Of a DNA stretch of 64,000 nucleotides, positions 18,476-27,158 are shown one piece after another. Position numbers and translations under genes: made by a program. The notes below the pieces were generated by a model. The model was not told where the DNA came from and did no database searches. It saw nothing but the letters and a program-made list of their open reading frames with translations. Positions within the stretch are counted from its first letter, which is position 1; each line of letters begins with the position of its first letter. Origin of the DNA: Isosphaeraceae bacterium EP7 (lineage in GTDB: Bacteria > Planctomycetota > Planctomycetia > Isosphaerales > Isosphaeraceae); NCBI GenBank assembly GCA_038400315.1, contig CP151667.1, positions 5,343,174-5,407,173 of the forward strand, written 5' to 3'.

Positions 18476-19433
18476 TCACACCTTGACGCACGTCATCTTA
18501 GGCGTCCAGGGCTTCATGTCGCGGATCATCGCGTTGGCGATCGTCAGGAGTTTTCGCGACACCGCCGTCAGGGCGACTTTGGGCGCTTTGCCGGCCTCCC
18601 TCAGACGCTTGTAGAATGACTGCAAATCGGGGTTGTACCGCGCCGCGGAGACGGAGGCCATATACAACGCCGTGCGGACCTCGGCACGGCCACCGAAGGA
18701 TTGTTCGGGCCCCCTTGACCGAGCCGCTGTCGCGGGCGCGGGGGGCCAGGCCCGCCAGCGCCGAGACCTGTTTGCCTGTCAGTTGGCCCAGCTCGGGCAG
18801 CAGGCCCAGCAACGCTCGCGAGGTTTGCGGCCCGATCCCCGGCACGCTTCGCAGCACCTCGTCGCGGAGCTTCCACTCCGTCTTGGCCTCGATCCGCTCG
18901 CCGATCGATCGATCCATCGGTTCAACCTGATCGGACAGGTAGGTGATGTGGGCTTTCAGGTCGGCTTTCACCGCGACGGTTGACGTCTGTTTGAGCCGAT
19001 TCTGCTCGGAGACCCGCATGGCCACCAGTTGGCGTCGCCGATCCAGCAGGGCCTGCAGGTCGCGTGTTTGCTCGTCGGGCAGTTCGCGGGCCTCGGGGCG
19101 GACGGCCTCGGCGAAGTGGGCCAGGACGCGTGCATCGAGGGCGTCGGTCTTGGAGTGCTGGCCGATGGAGCGGGCGAAGTGGCGGACGCGAGCCGGGTCG
19201 ACGATCCGGGTCGGCAGGCCGGCCTCGGCCAGGGCGACGGCCGCCGCCCGCTCCAGGCCGCCGGTGGCTTCCAGCAAGACCAGAGCGGGTGGTGACGCGC
19301 TGAGCTGGCCGACCAGCGAAGCAATTCCTGCGGGGCTGTTGGGCAGACGCACCTCGAGCCCGTCGGGTCGCGAGGCGACGTCGAGGTGGGCCTTGGAGAC
19401 GTCGATGCCGACGAAGCGGGGTGTGGGTTGCAT
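18476..19433 (-). pseudogene. IS110-family transposase, frameshifted
   Basis: Starts at ATG 19433 (MQPTPRFVGIDVSKAHLDVA), giving the DEDD RuvC-like domain: Asp in VGIDVSK, Glu in LLEATGGLE, and two Asp in DALDARVLAHFAE. The C-terminal Tnp domain follows: VPGIGPQTSRALLGLLPELG and LAGLAPRARDSGS. Near 18698 the reading frame breaks. One extra C (CTTCGG instead of TTCGG on the coding strand) throws translation into a run ending at 18498, whereas the other frame continues with GGRAEVRTALYMAS, the conserved GGR and catalytic Ser region, to a stop at 18476. Removing one base would restore a ~318-residue protein, a normal IS110 length. Programmed frameshifting is not usual in this family, so I call it a pseudogene or a sequencing error. 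Confidence 0.85.
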
Positions 19434-19648
19434 GGCGATTTCCCGATGTCCGGCGGACGACATCCCGGCGTGGCCCAGCCTTGCGAATCCGGTGTGATCC
19501 GGGCGACTGTTCCGGCTCAAGTCCGGGAAGAAACACCGCGACGACCAAGCTGTCCCACGGCCTACAATGGCCAAGGCACAAACGGACTATCGCGGCGAGT
19601 CGCCTTCCGTGGAATCATACAAGGCACCTGCGCTTCGCTGCGGAGCCA

Positions 19649-19660
19649 GTCCCCTTTTCC
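19649..19660 (-). repeat. 12-bp inverted repeat, right copy
   Basis: GTCCCCTTTTCC on the plus strand, the exact complement of 18427-18438. It lies 216 bp upstream of the transposase start. Confidence 0.6.
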
Positions 19661-20041
19661 TCAATCGCGCCGAACTAGCGAGAATCGCACTCAAAGAACT
19701 AAGTGCCGGCAACGAAGTCCGATTTCTCGTCGTTGAGACCGAATATTCGCTTCTCCGCGTTTCATTCTCAAGGTACTGGCGCGCACATCGTCCCGGCTGC
19801 ATCGCTTACCCAGTCGTCGGGATCGATTCGGAATGCAGTCAGCCCGCGAGCCTTCAAACTCGTCAAAATGACCTCGACAGGACTTGCCAAGTCTTTATTG
19901 TTCCGGTCCGTCGAGATGGATTTCGGCAGGATTAGCCCGGTATCCCCCCGCCCGTCGCCGTCTGCTACGCCCTGGCTTGACAAGATCGCACCTGAGACGA
20001 GCGTGAGCGTCGGGACATCTCAACACAGGGAGGTGTTTCGC
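19661..20041. other. Non-coding stretch beside the IS element
   Basis: No supported gene. Short plus-strand frames cross it but show no domain, no plausible ribosome site, and composition unlike the neighbours; GC is somewhat lower than average. It ends in GGGAGG at 20029-20034, the ribosome site of the following small gene. Confidence 0.55.
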
Positions 20042-20299
20042 ATGATCTTCGCCTACTTCGGCCCCGAGACCACCCTTCCGTTGACATCGGCCCTGGCCGC
20101 GATTTTCGGATTCGTGCTCATGTTCGGCCAGCGGGTCCGATTTTTCCTCGTCGACCTGATCAGAAGCAGGCGTGAGGTTAAGGCTCATCGGCCGGTTGCC
20201 ATCGCCCGTAATGCCGGCGATCGAATTCGCCGTCCGGGCAATCGTGCTGATTCGACGTTGGCCGCCCCGTCGGCTAATCAGTCTAGGGTCACCTCCTGA
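20042..20299 (+). CDS. Small single-pass membrane protein
   Basis: An 85-residue protein from ATG 20042, with GGGAGG seven bases upstream. The N-terminal ~45 residues (IFAYFGPETTLPLTSALAAI, then FGFVLMFGQRVRFFLVDLI) form one or two hydrophobic helices containing a Pro/Thr-rich start; a basic tail follows (RSRREVKAHRP). I do not recognise a named family. Its TGA overlaps the ATG of the next gene (TGATG), so the phosphodiesterase-like protein is likely to be translated by re-initiation. That coupling suggests the peptide acts with the following enzymes, perhaps as a membrane anchor, but this is inference only. Confidence 0.7.
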   Translation: MIFAYFGPETTLPLTSALAAIFGFVLMFGQRVRFFLVDLIRSRREVKAHRPVAIARNAGDRIRRPGNRADSTLAAPSANQSRVTS

Positions 20300-22155
20300 T
20301 GGCCCTCCGAGCCGTGGTCGACCGGGTGATCGTGATCGGCCTGGATGGGCTGGAGCCGAAGGTGGCTGCGCCCCTTCTGCATGCCGGCGAGTTGCCCAAC
20401 CTTGCCCGACTGGCCTCGCATGGGAGCGGCCTGGCGCGAGTCGCCACCACCTCCCCGGCGCAGACGCCTGTCGCCTGGTCGACATTCGCCACGGGCCTGA
20501 ACCCCGGCGGCCACGGTATCTTCGACTTCATCCGCCGCGACCCCCTGACCTACCGCCCCGACCTCTCCCTGAACCGCTACGAGCAGGCCGCCGCCTGGCT
20601 CCCACCCAAGGCGGTGAATCTCCGCGGCGGGACGCCGGTCTGGGACCTCCTGGCCAAGGCGGGCATCCCCTCGACCATCCTCCGCTGCCCTTGCACCTAT
20701 CCGCCGGCCATCGGCCGGGGCCGGATGCTCGCCGGGATGGGCGTGCCCGACCTGCGCGGGGGGCTCGGGACACCGACCTGGATGACGAGCGCGAGCGACC
20801 CCGTGACCGAAGAATCGGAGGTCGTCGTTCCTCTAATCGAATCGGGCGACGGGACCTATCGGGGCGAGCTGCTCGGGCCCCGCGGGGGCAAGGATCAAGC
20901 ACCGCTCCGATTCGAGCTGGAACTCAGGCCGGCTCCCGATGGCCAGACTGCCGTCGTCCGTTCGGCTGGCTCCCCCTCGGAAAACGTCCTCACCCTCGGT
21001 GAGTGGAGCGGCTGGCTGAAGGTTCACTTCAAGGCCGGCCTGCTCCAGACCGTCCGTGGAATGATCCGGCTCTACCTCGCCGGCACTTCGCCCGACGTGA
21101 ACCTGTATGCATCGCCGATCAACTTCGACCCCGACCAGCCCCTCTTCCCGATCGCCGCACCGGCCTCCTACGCCCGCGAGCTGGCCGGCGTGCTTGGACC
21201 CTACTACACCACGGGGATGGTCGAGGACCACTCCGGCCTTAACAACGGCCGGATCGACGAGTATGCGTTCCTCGACCAGTGCGCCGACGCCTGGGACGAG
21301 CGAGAGGCGATGCTGCTCCACGAGCTGAACCGGCACGAGGCGGGCCTCCTCTACTGCCTGTTCGACACACCCGACCGCGTCCAGCATATGTTCTGGCGGT
21401 TCCGCGAGCCCGACCACCCCGCGAACAAGGGGCGTGGCTACCCCGCCGAGTTCGGCCGGGTCGTCGAGGACCAGTACCGCAGGGCCGACCGCGTCGTCGG
21501 GCACGCACTGGAATCGGCCGATGACCGAACGCTGGTGATCGCGCTGAGCGACCACGGCTTCACGACGTTCAGGCGCGGATTTCACATCAATAACTGGCTG
21601 CGTGACAACGGCCTGCTGGCGTATCGAGACGATGGCGGAAGCTTCCCCGACCGAGTCGATTGGTCGAAGACCCGCGCCTATGCGCTCGGTTTGGGGGGAC
21701 TCTACCTGAATCTGCAAGGCCGCGAGGGTCAGGGAACCGTGACGCCCGCGGACGCCGTGCGGCTGAAGTCCGAAATCGTCGCGGGCCTCTCGGGCCTGGT
21801 CGACGCCGAGACCGGCACGGTAGCCGTTCGTGAGGTCAAAACGCGCGAGCAACTCTATCGCGGGCCGCTCGCCGAGGGAGCCCCCGACCTGATGGTCCAC
21901 CTGGCCGATCGCTATCGGATCTCGTGGGACTCGTCGCTGGGGGGTGGAGGCGAGGCGACCGGCTTGTTCGAAGACAACACACGAAAGTGGGGGGGCGACC
22001 ACATCATCGACCCCGCGCTGGTGCCCGGCTGCCTGCTGATGAACCGCCCGTTTTTGAGCGAGTCGGCCCGCCTGCTCGACCTCGCGCCGACGATCCTCGA
22101 GGCCCTGGGGCAACACCCAGAGCCGGCCATGGAAGGGAGAAGCCTGCTGCCATGA
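20299..22155 (+). CDS. Alkaline-phosphatase-superfamily phosphodiesterase/phosphatase, copy 1
   Basis: A 618-residue member of the type I phosphodiesterase/nucleotide pyrophosphatase family. RVIVIGLDGLEPKVAAPLL carries the first metal-binding Asp, TPVAWSTFATGLNPGGHGIF contains the nucleophile Thr and the W-S-T-x-x-T-G context, ALSDHGFTTF has the second metal site, and GGDHIIDPALV the last His. All catalytic parts seem present. There is no signal peptide or transmembrane helix, so a cytoplasmic enzyme is expected unless the preceding small membrane protein recruits it. ATG 20299 overlaps the stop of that small gene, and its own TGA overlaps the next start by ATGA. Such enzymes cleave or transfer phospho-groups on nucleotides or lipid headgroups; the substrate here is unknown. 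Confidence 0.88.
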   Translation: MALRAVVDRVIVIGLDGLEPKVAAPLLHAGELPNLARLASHGSGLARVATTSPAQTPVAWSTFATGLNPGGHGIFDFIRRDPLTYRPDLSLNRYEQAAAWLPPKAVNLRGGTPVWDLLAKAGIPSTILRCPCTYPPAIGRGRMLAGMGVPDLRGGLGTPTWMTSASDPVTEESEVVVPLIESGDGTYRGELLGPRGGKDQAPLRFELELRPAPDGQTAVVRSAGSPSENVLTLGEWSGWLKVHFKAGLLQTVRGMIRLYLAGTSPDVNLYASPINFDPDQPLFPIAAPASYARELAGVLGPYYTTGMVEDHSGLNNGRIDEYAFLDQCADAWDEREAMLLHELNRHEAGLLYCLFDTPDRVQHMFWRFREPDHPANKGRGYPAEFGRVVEDQYRRADRVVGHALESADDRTLVIALSDHGFTTFRRGFHINNWLRDNGLLAYRDDGGSFPDRVDWSKTRAYALGLGGLYLNLQGREGQGTVTPADAVRLKSEIVAGLSGLVDAETGTVAVREVKTREQLYRGPLAEGAPDLMVHLADRYRISWDSSLGGGGEATGLFEDNTRKWGGDHIIDPALVPGCLLMNRPFLSESARLLDLAPTILEALGQHPEPAMEGRSLLP

Positions 22156-23624
22156 AGGTACTCGTCGTCGGTCTTGATTGCGCCGCCCCAGAGATCCTCT
22201 TCGGCGACGATCAGCTCGTCAACTTCCGCCGGATGATGGCCGCGGGCCTCCACGGCAAGATGGAGAGCGTCAAGCCCCCCATCACCGTCCCGGCCTGGAT
22301 GTGCATGTCGACCGGCATGGACCCCGGGACCCTGGGTGTTTACGGGTTCCGCAACCGCCGGGATCACTCCTACGACGGCCTCAAGGTCGTCGACTCCCGC
22401 TCCATCACCGACCTGGCCATCTGGGATCAGGTCGCCCGCGAGGGGAATCGGTCGACAGTCATCGCCGTCCCGCCCAACTACCCCCCCCGCAAAGTTAACG
22501 GTACCTCCGTCGGCTGCTTCCTCACGCCCGACTCGTCCAAGGACGTGTTCACCTATCCCGCCTCCGCGAGCGACGAGATTCGGAGCCTGGTGGGCTCCTA
22601 TCCGGTCGACGTCAAAGGCTTCCGCACCGGCAACAAGGCGAAGCTGCTCGACGACATCTACGCGATGAGCCGGGCCCACTTCGAGGTGGTGCGCCACTAC
22701 CTGAAGCGTGGCGACTGGGACTACTTCCAGCTCGTCGAGATCGGACTCGACCGCATCCACCACGGCTTCTGGCGTTACCACGACCCGCTTCACGTCCTGC
22801 ACGAGCCCGACAGTCCGTTCACGCACGCCATCCGCGACTACTACCGTTACCTCGACGAAGAGCTCGGCTCCGTCCTGGAACTGCTCGACGAGGAAACCGT
22901 CATCCTGGTCGTCTCCGACCACGGCGCTACCAGGCTCGACGGCGGCTTCTGCGTCAACGAGTGGCTCGTCCGCGAGGGGCTCCTCAAGCTGAACAGCTAC
23001 CCTGAGAAGGTCACGCCGTTCTCGGGCCTCGACGTCGACTGGGACAACACCGTCGCCTGGAGCGAGGGGGGCTACTATGCCCGCGTCTTCCTGAACGTCC
23101 AGGGACGTGAGCCCCGCGGCCTCATCCCCGCCGGCGACTACGAGCGTGTCCGCGACGACGTCCGCGACCGCCTGCTGGCCACCGCCGGCCCCGATGGCAC
23201 ACCGCTCGGCACGCTCGTCTTCAAGCCGGAAGAGATCTACAAGTCGATCAAGAACGTCGCACCCGACCTGATTGCTCACTTCGGCGCGCTCCAGTGGCGT
23301 TCCGTCGGCGGCGTGGGGTATCCGACGATCCACGTCCAGGAAAACGACACGGGCCCCGACGACTGCAATCACGCCCAGCACGGCGCGTTCATCCTGGCCG
23401 GCCCGGGGGTTCCCTCGATCGGCGAGATCCGCGGCGCCCACCTCCTCGACGTCGCCCCGACACTGCTTGAACTGGGCGGCTATGACGTCCCCCAGAATAT
23501 GAGGCAATCCACCCCCTTCCGCGACATCGCCGGCGCCGTCGCCGAGGTCGGCGCGGCATCGGGCTACTCGCCCGGCGGCGAGGACCTCGTCCGCGAGCGT
23601 CTCAGCGGCCTCGGGTATATCTGA
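22152..23624 (+). CDS. Alkaline-phosphatase-superfamily phosphodiesterase/phosphatase, copy 2
   Basis: A 490-residue paralogue of the preceding protein, starting at ATG 22152 inside the upstream stop (ATGA). KVLVVGLDCAAPEILF supplies the first metal Asp; PPITVPAWMCMSTGMDPGTL holds the Thr nucleophile; LVVSDHGATRLDGGFCVNEW has the S-D-H-G metal site; DDCNHAQHGAFILAGPG the final His. Spacing of motifs follows copy 1, but the insert domain is shorter. No export signal. The tight coupling of the two copies suggests that both products are needed in fixed ratio, either as a heteromer or on two related substrates. About 200 bp separate it from the third superfamily member. Confidence 0.88.
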   Translation: MKVLVVGLDCAAPEILFGDDQLVNFRRMMAAGLHGKMESVKPPITVPAWMCMSTGMDPGTLGVYGFRNRRDHSYDGLKVVDSRSITDLAIWDQVAREGNRSTVIAVPPNYPPRKVNGTSVGCFLTPDSSKDVFTYPASASDEIRSLVGSYPVDVKGFRTGNKAKLLDDIYAMSRAHFEVVRHYLKRGDWDYFQLVEIGLDRIHHGFWRYHDPLHVLHEPDSPFTHAIRDYYRYLDEELGSVLELLDEETVILVVSDHGATRLDGGFCVNEWLVREGLLKLNSYPEKVTPFSGLDVDWDNTVAWSEGGYYARVFLNVQGREPRGLIPAGDYERVRDDVRDRLLATAGPDGTPLGTLVFKPEEIYKSIKNVAPDLIAHFGALQWRSVGGVGYPTIHVQENDTGPDDCNHAQHGAFILAGPGVPSIGEIRGAHLLDVAPTLLELGGYDVPQNMRQSTPFRDIAGAVAEVGAASGYSPGGEDLVRERLSGLGYI

Positions 23625-23830
23625 GCCGGAGAGAGATGCTGTTCTTCCAGGGTGCGAGGCCTACGCTTAAGCCGAAGCCTGGCTCCCGGGAAGCTTCTCC
23701 CGTCCCAGCGTCGTGACCCAACCGGGAAGAGTCCGATGGACTCCGTCGCACCCGGCTTCGAGCCGCGATGCGTCATCCGGCGCGACGTTCCAAGTGCGCC
23801 AACGCCCGGCCCACCGGGATCGAGACGAGC

Positions 23831-25720
23831 ATGACGACCGTGTCCGAGCCGAAGGCCGAGTGCCGAGCCGAGGCCTCACGCATCCTGGCCCGTGCCGCCT
23901 GGTTCGGTCTAGTTGCCGGCCTGGGCGAGGTCACCACGCTGACGATCCAGCACGTCAGCTCGACCTCGTCGACGCTGGGTGCGCTGCAGATGAACCGCCA
24001 TTTCATCTGGATGATCCCGGCCACCCACCTCGCCGTCGCGTTGGTCGTCACCGTCCCTTTCCTCGCGGCCTCGTTCCGCTGGCCCGCCGCGGCAAGAATC
24101 GGTTCGATCCGCACGCTACTCGCGCTCACGTTGGGCTCGCTGCTGCTCCTGGTCGCCGGATTGCACGCAGGCGCGGTTGCGGTGCTGACGCTCGGCATCG
24201 CCTTCCGCGTCGCTCCGATGATCGAACGCCGCGCAGACGGCTTTGCCAGGGTTGTCCGCTACACGCTGCCTGCACTCTTCCTCATCTTCGCCGGCCTTGG
24301 TGCCGTCTCTTATCACCGGACCACGCTGGCCGAAAAGCGTGCGCTGGCCGCCTTGCCCCAGGCCTCGGCCGATGCCCCCAATGTGCTGCTCTTGGTGCTC
24401 GACACCGTACGTGCGGACCGCCTCAGCCTGCACGGGGCCGACCGCGAGACGACTCCCAACCTCGCCAGGTTGGCCGAGCAAGGGGTCACCTTCAACGAGG
24501 CACGCTCCGCCGCACCCTGGACCTACCCCTCGCACGCGAGCCTGTTCACGGGCCGCTGGCCCCGCGAGCTCAGGATCGCCGACGAGCGTCCCCTCGACTC
24601 AACCTTCCCCACGATGGCCGAATATCTCGGCGCGCATGGCTACGCCACGGCCGGCTTCATCGCCAATACCTACTATTGCAACTCCTGGTTCGGCCTGAAT
24701 CGTGGCTTCGCCCATTACGAAGACTACTACGAGGCCAATGTCGTCGTCTCGATCGATGAGTCCCTCCGCTGCTCAGCCATCGGACGCAGGATCATCAAGG
24801 CTGTCTGCACTCTCGACGGCTCCCGCCCGGGCGCGCACTTCGAGACCAAGGACGCCGCCCACATCAATCACTCTTTCCTGAGTTGGCTCGACAAGCCCCG
24901 CCCCAAAGGTGCTCCCTTCTTCGCATTCCTCAATTACATGGATGCGCACGACCCGTATAGCGCGGAGCGCGAGGACGGCAAGCACTTCGGCGCCGTCCCG
25001 GAATCCCCCGAAGAGGAGGAGTTCGTCCGGGCCTGGCACCTTGCCCCCAAGAAAGTCCTCAATCCCCGCCAGGTCGACCTCGTCCGCGATCGCTACGATG
25101 ACTGCATTCACTCACTCGACGAGCAACTCGGCCATCTCTTGGACGACCTGAAAACGCGAGGGCTGATGGAGAAGACCCTCATCGTCGTCACCTCGGACCA
25201 CGGAGAAGGGTTCGGCGAGCATGGGTTATTCCTCCACGGCCATAGCGTCTACAGCCAGGAAACCCACGTTCCCCTGCTCATCGTGGGGCCCGGCGTCCAG
25301 CCCAGGAACCTCGACGTCGACCAACCGGTCAGCACACGCGACGTCGCCGCGACCGTCGTCGATCGCCTCAAGATCGCCGATGGCTCCCCGTTCCCCGGCC
25401 GCAGCCTCGCCCGGTTCTGGGATGCAGGCGCCATCTCACCCGGCCAGCCGGAAGAGCCCATCTTCAGCGAAGGCATGGTCCGGACCAAGATCGCCAAGAA
25501 CCCCAACCGCCCCCCCGCCCAGCGCGGGCCGCTCGCCTCGGTCATCGTCGATCGTCTGCACTACATCCGCGACGCCCACGGTCGTGAGGAGTTGTACGAC
25601 ATCACCGTCGATCCCCACGAGGAGGTCAACCTCGTCGACGACGCGGTCCACCGGACCGCGCTCGAACGAGGCCGAGTTACCCTGGAACAGTTCGGCGGAT
25701 CAGACGTCAATCGTCGCTGA
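23831..25720 (+). CDS. Membrane sulfatase-like protein without formylglycine Cys
   Basis: About 629 residues from ATG 23831 (an in-frame ATG at 23768 is also possible; neither has a strong SD). The first ~180 residues contain four to five hydrophobic helices, followed by a periplasmic sulfatase-fold domain beginning LLLVLDTVRADRLSLHGA. At the place of the sulfatase C-x-P-S-R motif it reads TYPSHASLFTG (about residue 232), so Thr replaces the Cys that would become formylglycine and His replaces Arg. VVTSDHGEGFGEHGLFLHGH is the conserved metal-binding end. Membrane helices plus Thr nucleophile is the layout of phosphoethanolamine or phosphoglycerol transferases rather than true sulfatases, so headgroup transfer or phosphodiester hydrolysis is more likely. 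It overlaps the convergent thioesterase by 14 bp. Confidence 0.8.
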   Translation: MTTVSEPKAECRAEASRILARAAWFGLVAGLGEVTTLTIQHVSSTSSTLGALQMNRHFIWMIPATHLAVALVVTVPFLAASFRWPAAARIGSIRTLLALTLGSLLLLVAGLHAGAVAVLTLGIAFRVAPMIERRADGFARVVRYTLPALFLIFAGLGAVSYHRTTLAEKRALAALPQASADAPNVLLLVLDTVRADRLSLHGADRETTPNLARLAEQGVTFNEARSAAPWTYPSHASLFTGRWPRELRIADERPLDSTFPTMAEYLGAHGYATAGFIANTYYCNSWFGLNRGFAHYEDYYEANVVVSIDESLRCSAIGRRIIKAVCTLDGSRPGAHFETKDAAHINHSFLSWLDKPRPKGAPFFAFLNYMDAHDPYSAEREDGKHFGAVPESPEEEEFVRAWHLAPKKVLNPRQVDLVRDRYDDCIHSLDEQLGHLLDDLKTRGLMEKTLIVVTSDHGEGFGEHGLFLHGHSVYSQETHVPLLIVGPGVQPRNLDVDQPVSTRDVAATVVDRLKIADGSPFPGRSLARFWDAGAISPGQPEEPIFSEGMVRTKIAKNPNRPPAQRGPLASVIVDRLHYIRDAHGREELYDITVDPHEEVNLVDDAVHRTALERGRVTLEQFGGSDVNRR

Positions 25721-26120
25721 CCATCTCGCTCGTCGGCGGCCTGAGCGACTCGGGCACTCGACGTGGTCGGCCGCTGCTCGGGTCGATGGCCACCCAGACG
25801 CTCCGCATCCGGGCAAGGACCTCGCCCCCGACCTTGCCGATCTCGATGAATCGCTCCATCGTCGCCCCACCGGCCTTGCCGATCCAGGTCCGGGCTTCGA
25901 GGTTGTCGCCGGGGTAGGCCGGCTTAAGGTAGTCGATCTCGTGCCGCCTGACGAACCAGGCCACCCCTTCGCGGACCTCGGGCGGCACCGCCGTCATCCA
26001 GTGCGCCACGGCCGCATCCTGCGCATAACGCAAGTAGACCACGTTGTTCACATGTCCCTGGATGTCGATATCCTCGGGCTGCACCTCGATAGGGTGCACG
26101 TACACTTCGGGGTCTGCCAT
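25707..26120 (-). CDS. Acyl-CoA thioesterase (4-hydroxybenzoyl-CoA thioesterase type)
   Basis: A 137-residue hotdog-fold enzyme. ATG 26120 opens a protein of family length; the longer frame runs back through a hairpin and the upstream gene and is not credible. VQPEDIDIQGHVNNVVYLRY is the signature of YbgC/FadM-like thioesterases, with the catalytic Asp/Glu and His-Val-Asn. FVRRHEIDYLKPAYPGDNLE and ARMRSVWVAID complete the beta sheet. It hydrolyses acyl-CoA thioesters in the cytosol; chain length is not predictable. It ends 14 bp inside the 3' end of the sulfatase-like gene. A strong hairpin lies upstream, so it is probably transcribed separately from the dienelactone hydrolase gene. Confidence 0.9.
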   Translation of the reverse strand: MADPEVYVHPIEVQPEDIDIQGHVNNVVYLRYAQDAAVAHWMTAVPPEVREGVAWFVRRHEIDYLKPAYPGDNLEARTWIGKAGGATMERFIEIGKVGGEVLARMRSVWVAIDPSSGRPRRVPESLRPPTSEMVSDD

Positions 26121-26135
26121 CCGTGCCTCGCAGCG

Positions 26136-26168
26136 GGCCGGCCCGCGCGACAGTCGCGCGGGCCGGCC
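26136..26168 (-). terminator. 16-bp perfect hairpin after the dienelactone hydrolase gene
   Basis: GGCCGGCCCGCGCGAC (26136-26151) and its exact complement (26153-26168) are separated by one base, so the real loop opens by a few pairs. It lies 19 bases after the dienelactone hydrolase stop and 15 bases before the thioesterase start, both on the minus strand. No T run follows. Confidence 0.6.
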
Positions 26169-26187
26169 AGGGGTGTCCCGACTGAAC

Positions 26188-27048
26188 TCAGACGCCATTC
26201 TTCTTGAACCAGGCGAGCATCTTCGCCCAGGCGTCGTCGGCCGCTCCCTTGCGGTAGCTCGGCCGATAGTCGGCATAGAAGGCATGAGGCGTGTCGGGGT
26301 AGACGATGATCTCCGACTTCTTCTCGCCCTTCTTAAAGGCCTCTCGCAGCTTCTCCACGGTGGCGACCGGTATGCCCGTGTCGGCTGCGCCATAGAGACC
26401 TAGGACCGGCACGTCGATCTTGTCGGCGACGTCGATGGGGTGCTTCGGCTGAAGTTCCGTCGGTTCGCCCACGATCCGGCCGTACCAGGCGGCGCCCGCC
26501 TTCAGCTTCGGGTTGTGTGCCGAGTAGAGCCAGACGATGCGCCCGCCCCAGCAGAATCCCGTCGCCGCCAGCCGCTCTGTGTCCGCCTTGGCCGTCGACT
26601 TGGCGTAGGCGACCGCCGCGTCCAGGTCTGACATCACCTGGGCATCGGGGACCTTCGAGACGACCTTGGCGAAGATCTCTTTGAAATCCTGGATCTGAGA
26701 GACATCCCCCTGGCGGGCGTACAACTCAGGTGCAATGGCGAAGTAACCAAGTTTGGCAAGGCGTCGGCAGATATCCTTGATGTGCTCGTGGACCCCGAAG
26801 ATCTCCTGAATGACTAGGACCGTGGGGAACGGCCCGGCGCCCTCGGGCAAAGCCCGGTAGGCGGGGATCTCGCCATCGGCGGTGGGCACCTTCACTTCGC
26901 CCGCATCGATCCCGTTGGTATCCGTCGTGATGGTCTGAGCCGAGACGGGCTGCACCGACATGGCGAACCCCGCCGCCAGGCCCGTCATCACGAATCCACG
27001 CCTGGAAACTTCCAGGCCGGGCAGCAAGCTGAGAATCTCGTCGTGCAT
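26188..27048 (-). CDS. Dienelactone hydrolase family protein, Tat-type signal
   Basis: A 286-residue alpha/beta hydrolase. The N terminus [20 protein letters not shown] is a twin-arginine-like signal, with cleavage expected after the Ala of PVSAQ, so export to the periplasm is likely. The mature part has [20 protein letters not shown], the classic dienelactone hydrolase N-terminal block; [11 protein letters not shown] with the nucleophile Cys; an Asp in [12 protein letters not shown]; and [14 protein letters not shown] with the catalytic His. The triad is complete. Despite the name, most family members act on unknown esters. It is followed by a strong hairpin. The sulfatase gene lies upstream on the same strand about 110 bp away. 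Confidence 0.9.
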   Translation of the reverse strand: MHDEILSLLPGLEVSRRGFVMTGLAAGFAMSVQPVSAQTITTDTNGIDAGEVKVPTADGEIPAYRALPEGAGPFPTVLVIQEIFGVHEHIKDICRRLAKLGYFAIAPELYARQGDVSQIQDFKEIFAKVVSKVPDAQVMSDLDAAVAYAKSTAKADTERLAATGFCWGGRIVWLYSAHNPKLKAGAAWYGRIVGEPTELQPKHPIDVADKIDVPVLGLYGAADTGIPVATVEKLREAFKKGEKKSEIIVYPDTPHAFYADYRPSYRKGAADDAWAKMLAWFKKNGV

Positions 27049-27158
27049 CAGTCGTGCCTCCAGATCCCACCGACAGCCCCGGCCGACGACCCCCCGTCGA
27101 AACCAAGGCCGGAGCCATCCTAACGACCCTCATCGACCCGGGCGAGCCCGCGACGGGT

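Larger units (their letters stand above)
18427..19660 (-). mobile_element. IS110-family insertion sequence, inactive
   Basis: A ~1.23-kb unit carrying a single IS110-type transposase gene on the minus strand. The limits given are those of a 12-bp perfect inverted repeat (GGAAAAGGGGAC at 18427-18438 and its complement at 19649-19660). IS110 elements usually lack terminal inverted repeats, so the real ends may lie inside these repeats, which also resemble scattered intergenic repeats. The 227 bp between the transposase start and 19660 has the size and place of the non-coding end that encodes a bridge RNA in IS110-group elements; small hairpins are visible there (GATGTC 19445-19450 with GACATC 19459-19464). 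The transposase carries a frameshift, so the copy is probably dead. Confidence 0.7.

Noticed and set aside
19567-19935. A 122-codon plus-strand frame beside the IS element
   Set aside because: It crosses one 12-bp repeat, has no ribosome site and no regular hydrophobic pattern.
21912-23507. A 531-codon minus-strand frame under the second phosphodiesterase gene
   Set aside because: Shadow of a gene with complete catalytic motifs; the product is Val/Asp/Glu-rich and lacks any family pattern.
25707-25720. 14-bp overlap of the sulfatase-like and thioesterase genes as an annotation error
   Set aside because: Both proteins end in family-like sequence at their stops, and short convergent overlaps occur elsewhere in the window (6819-6877).
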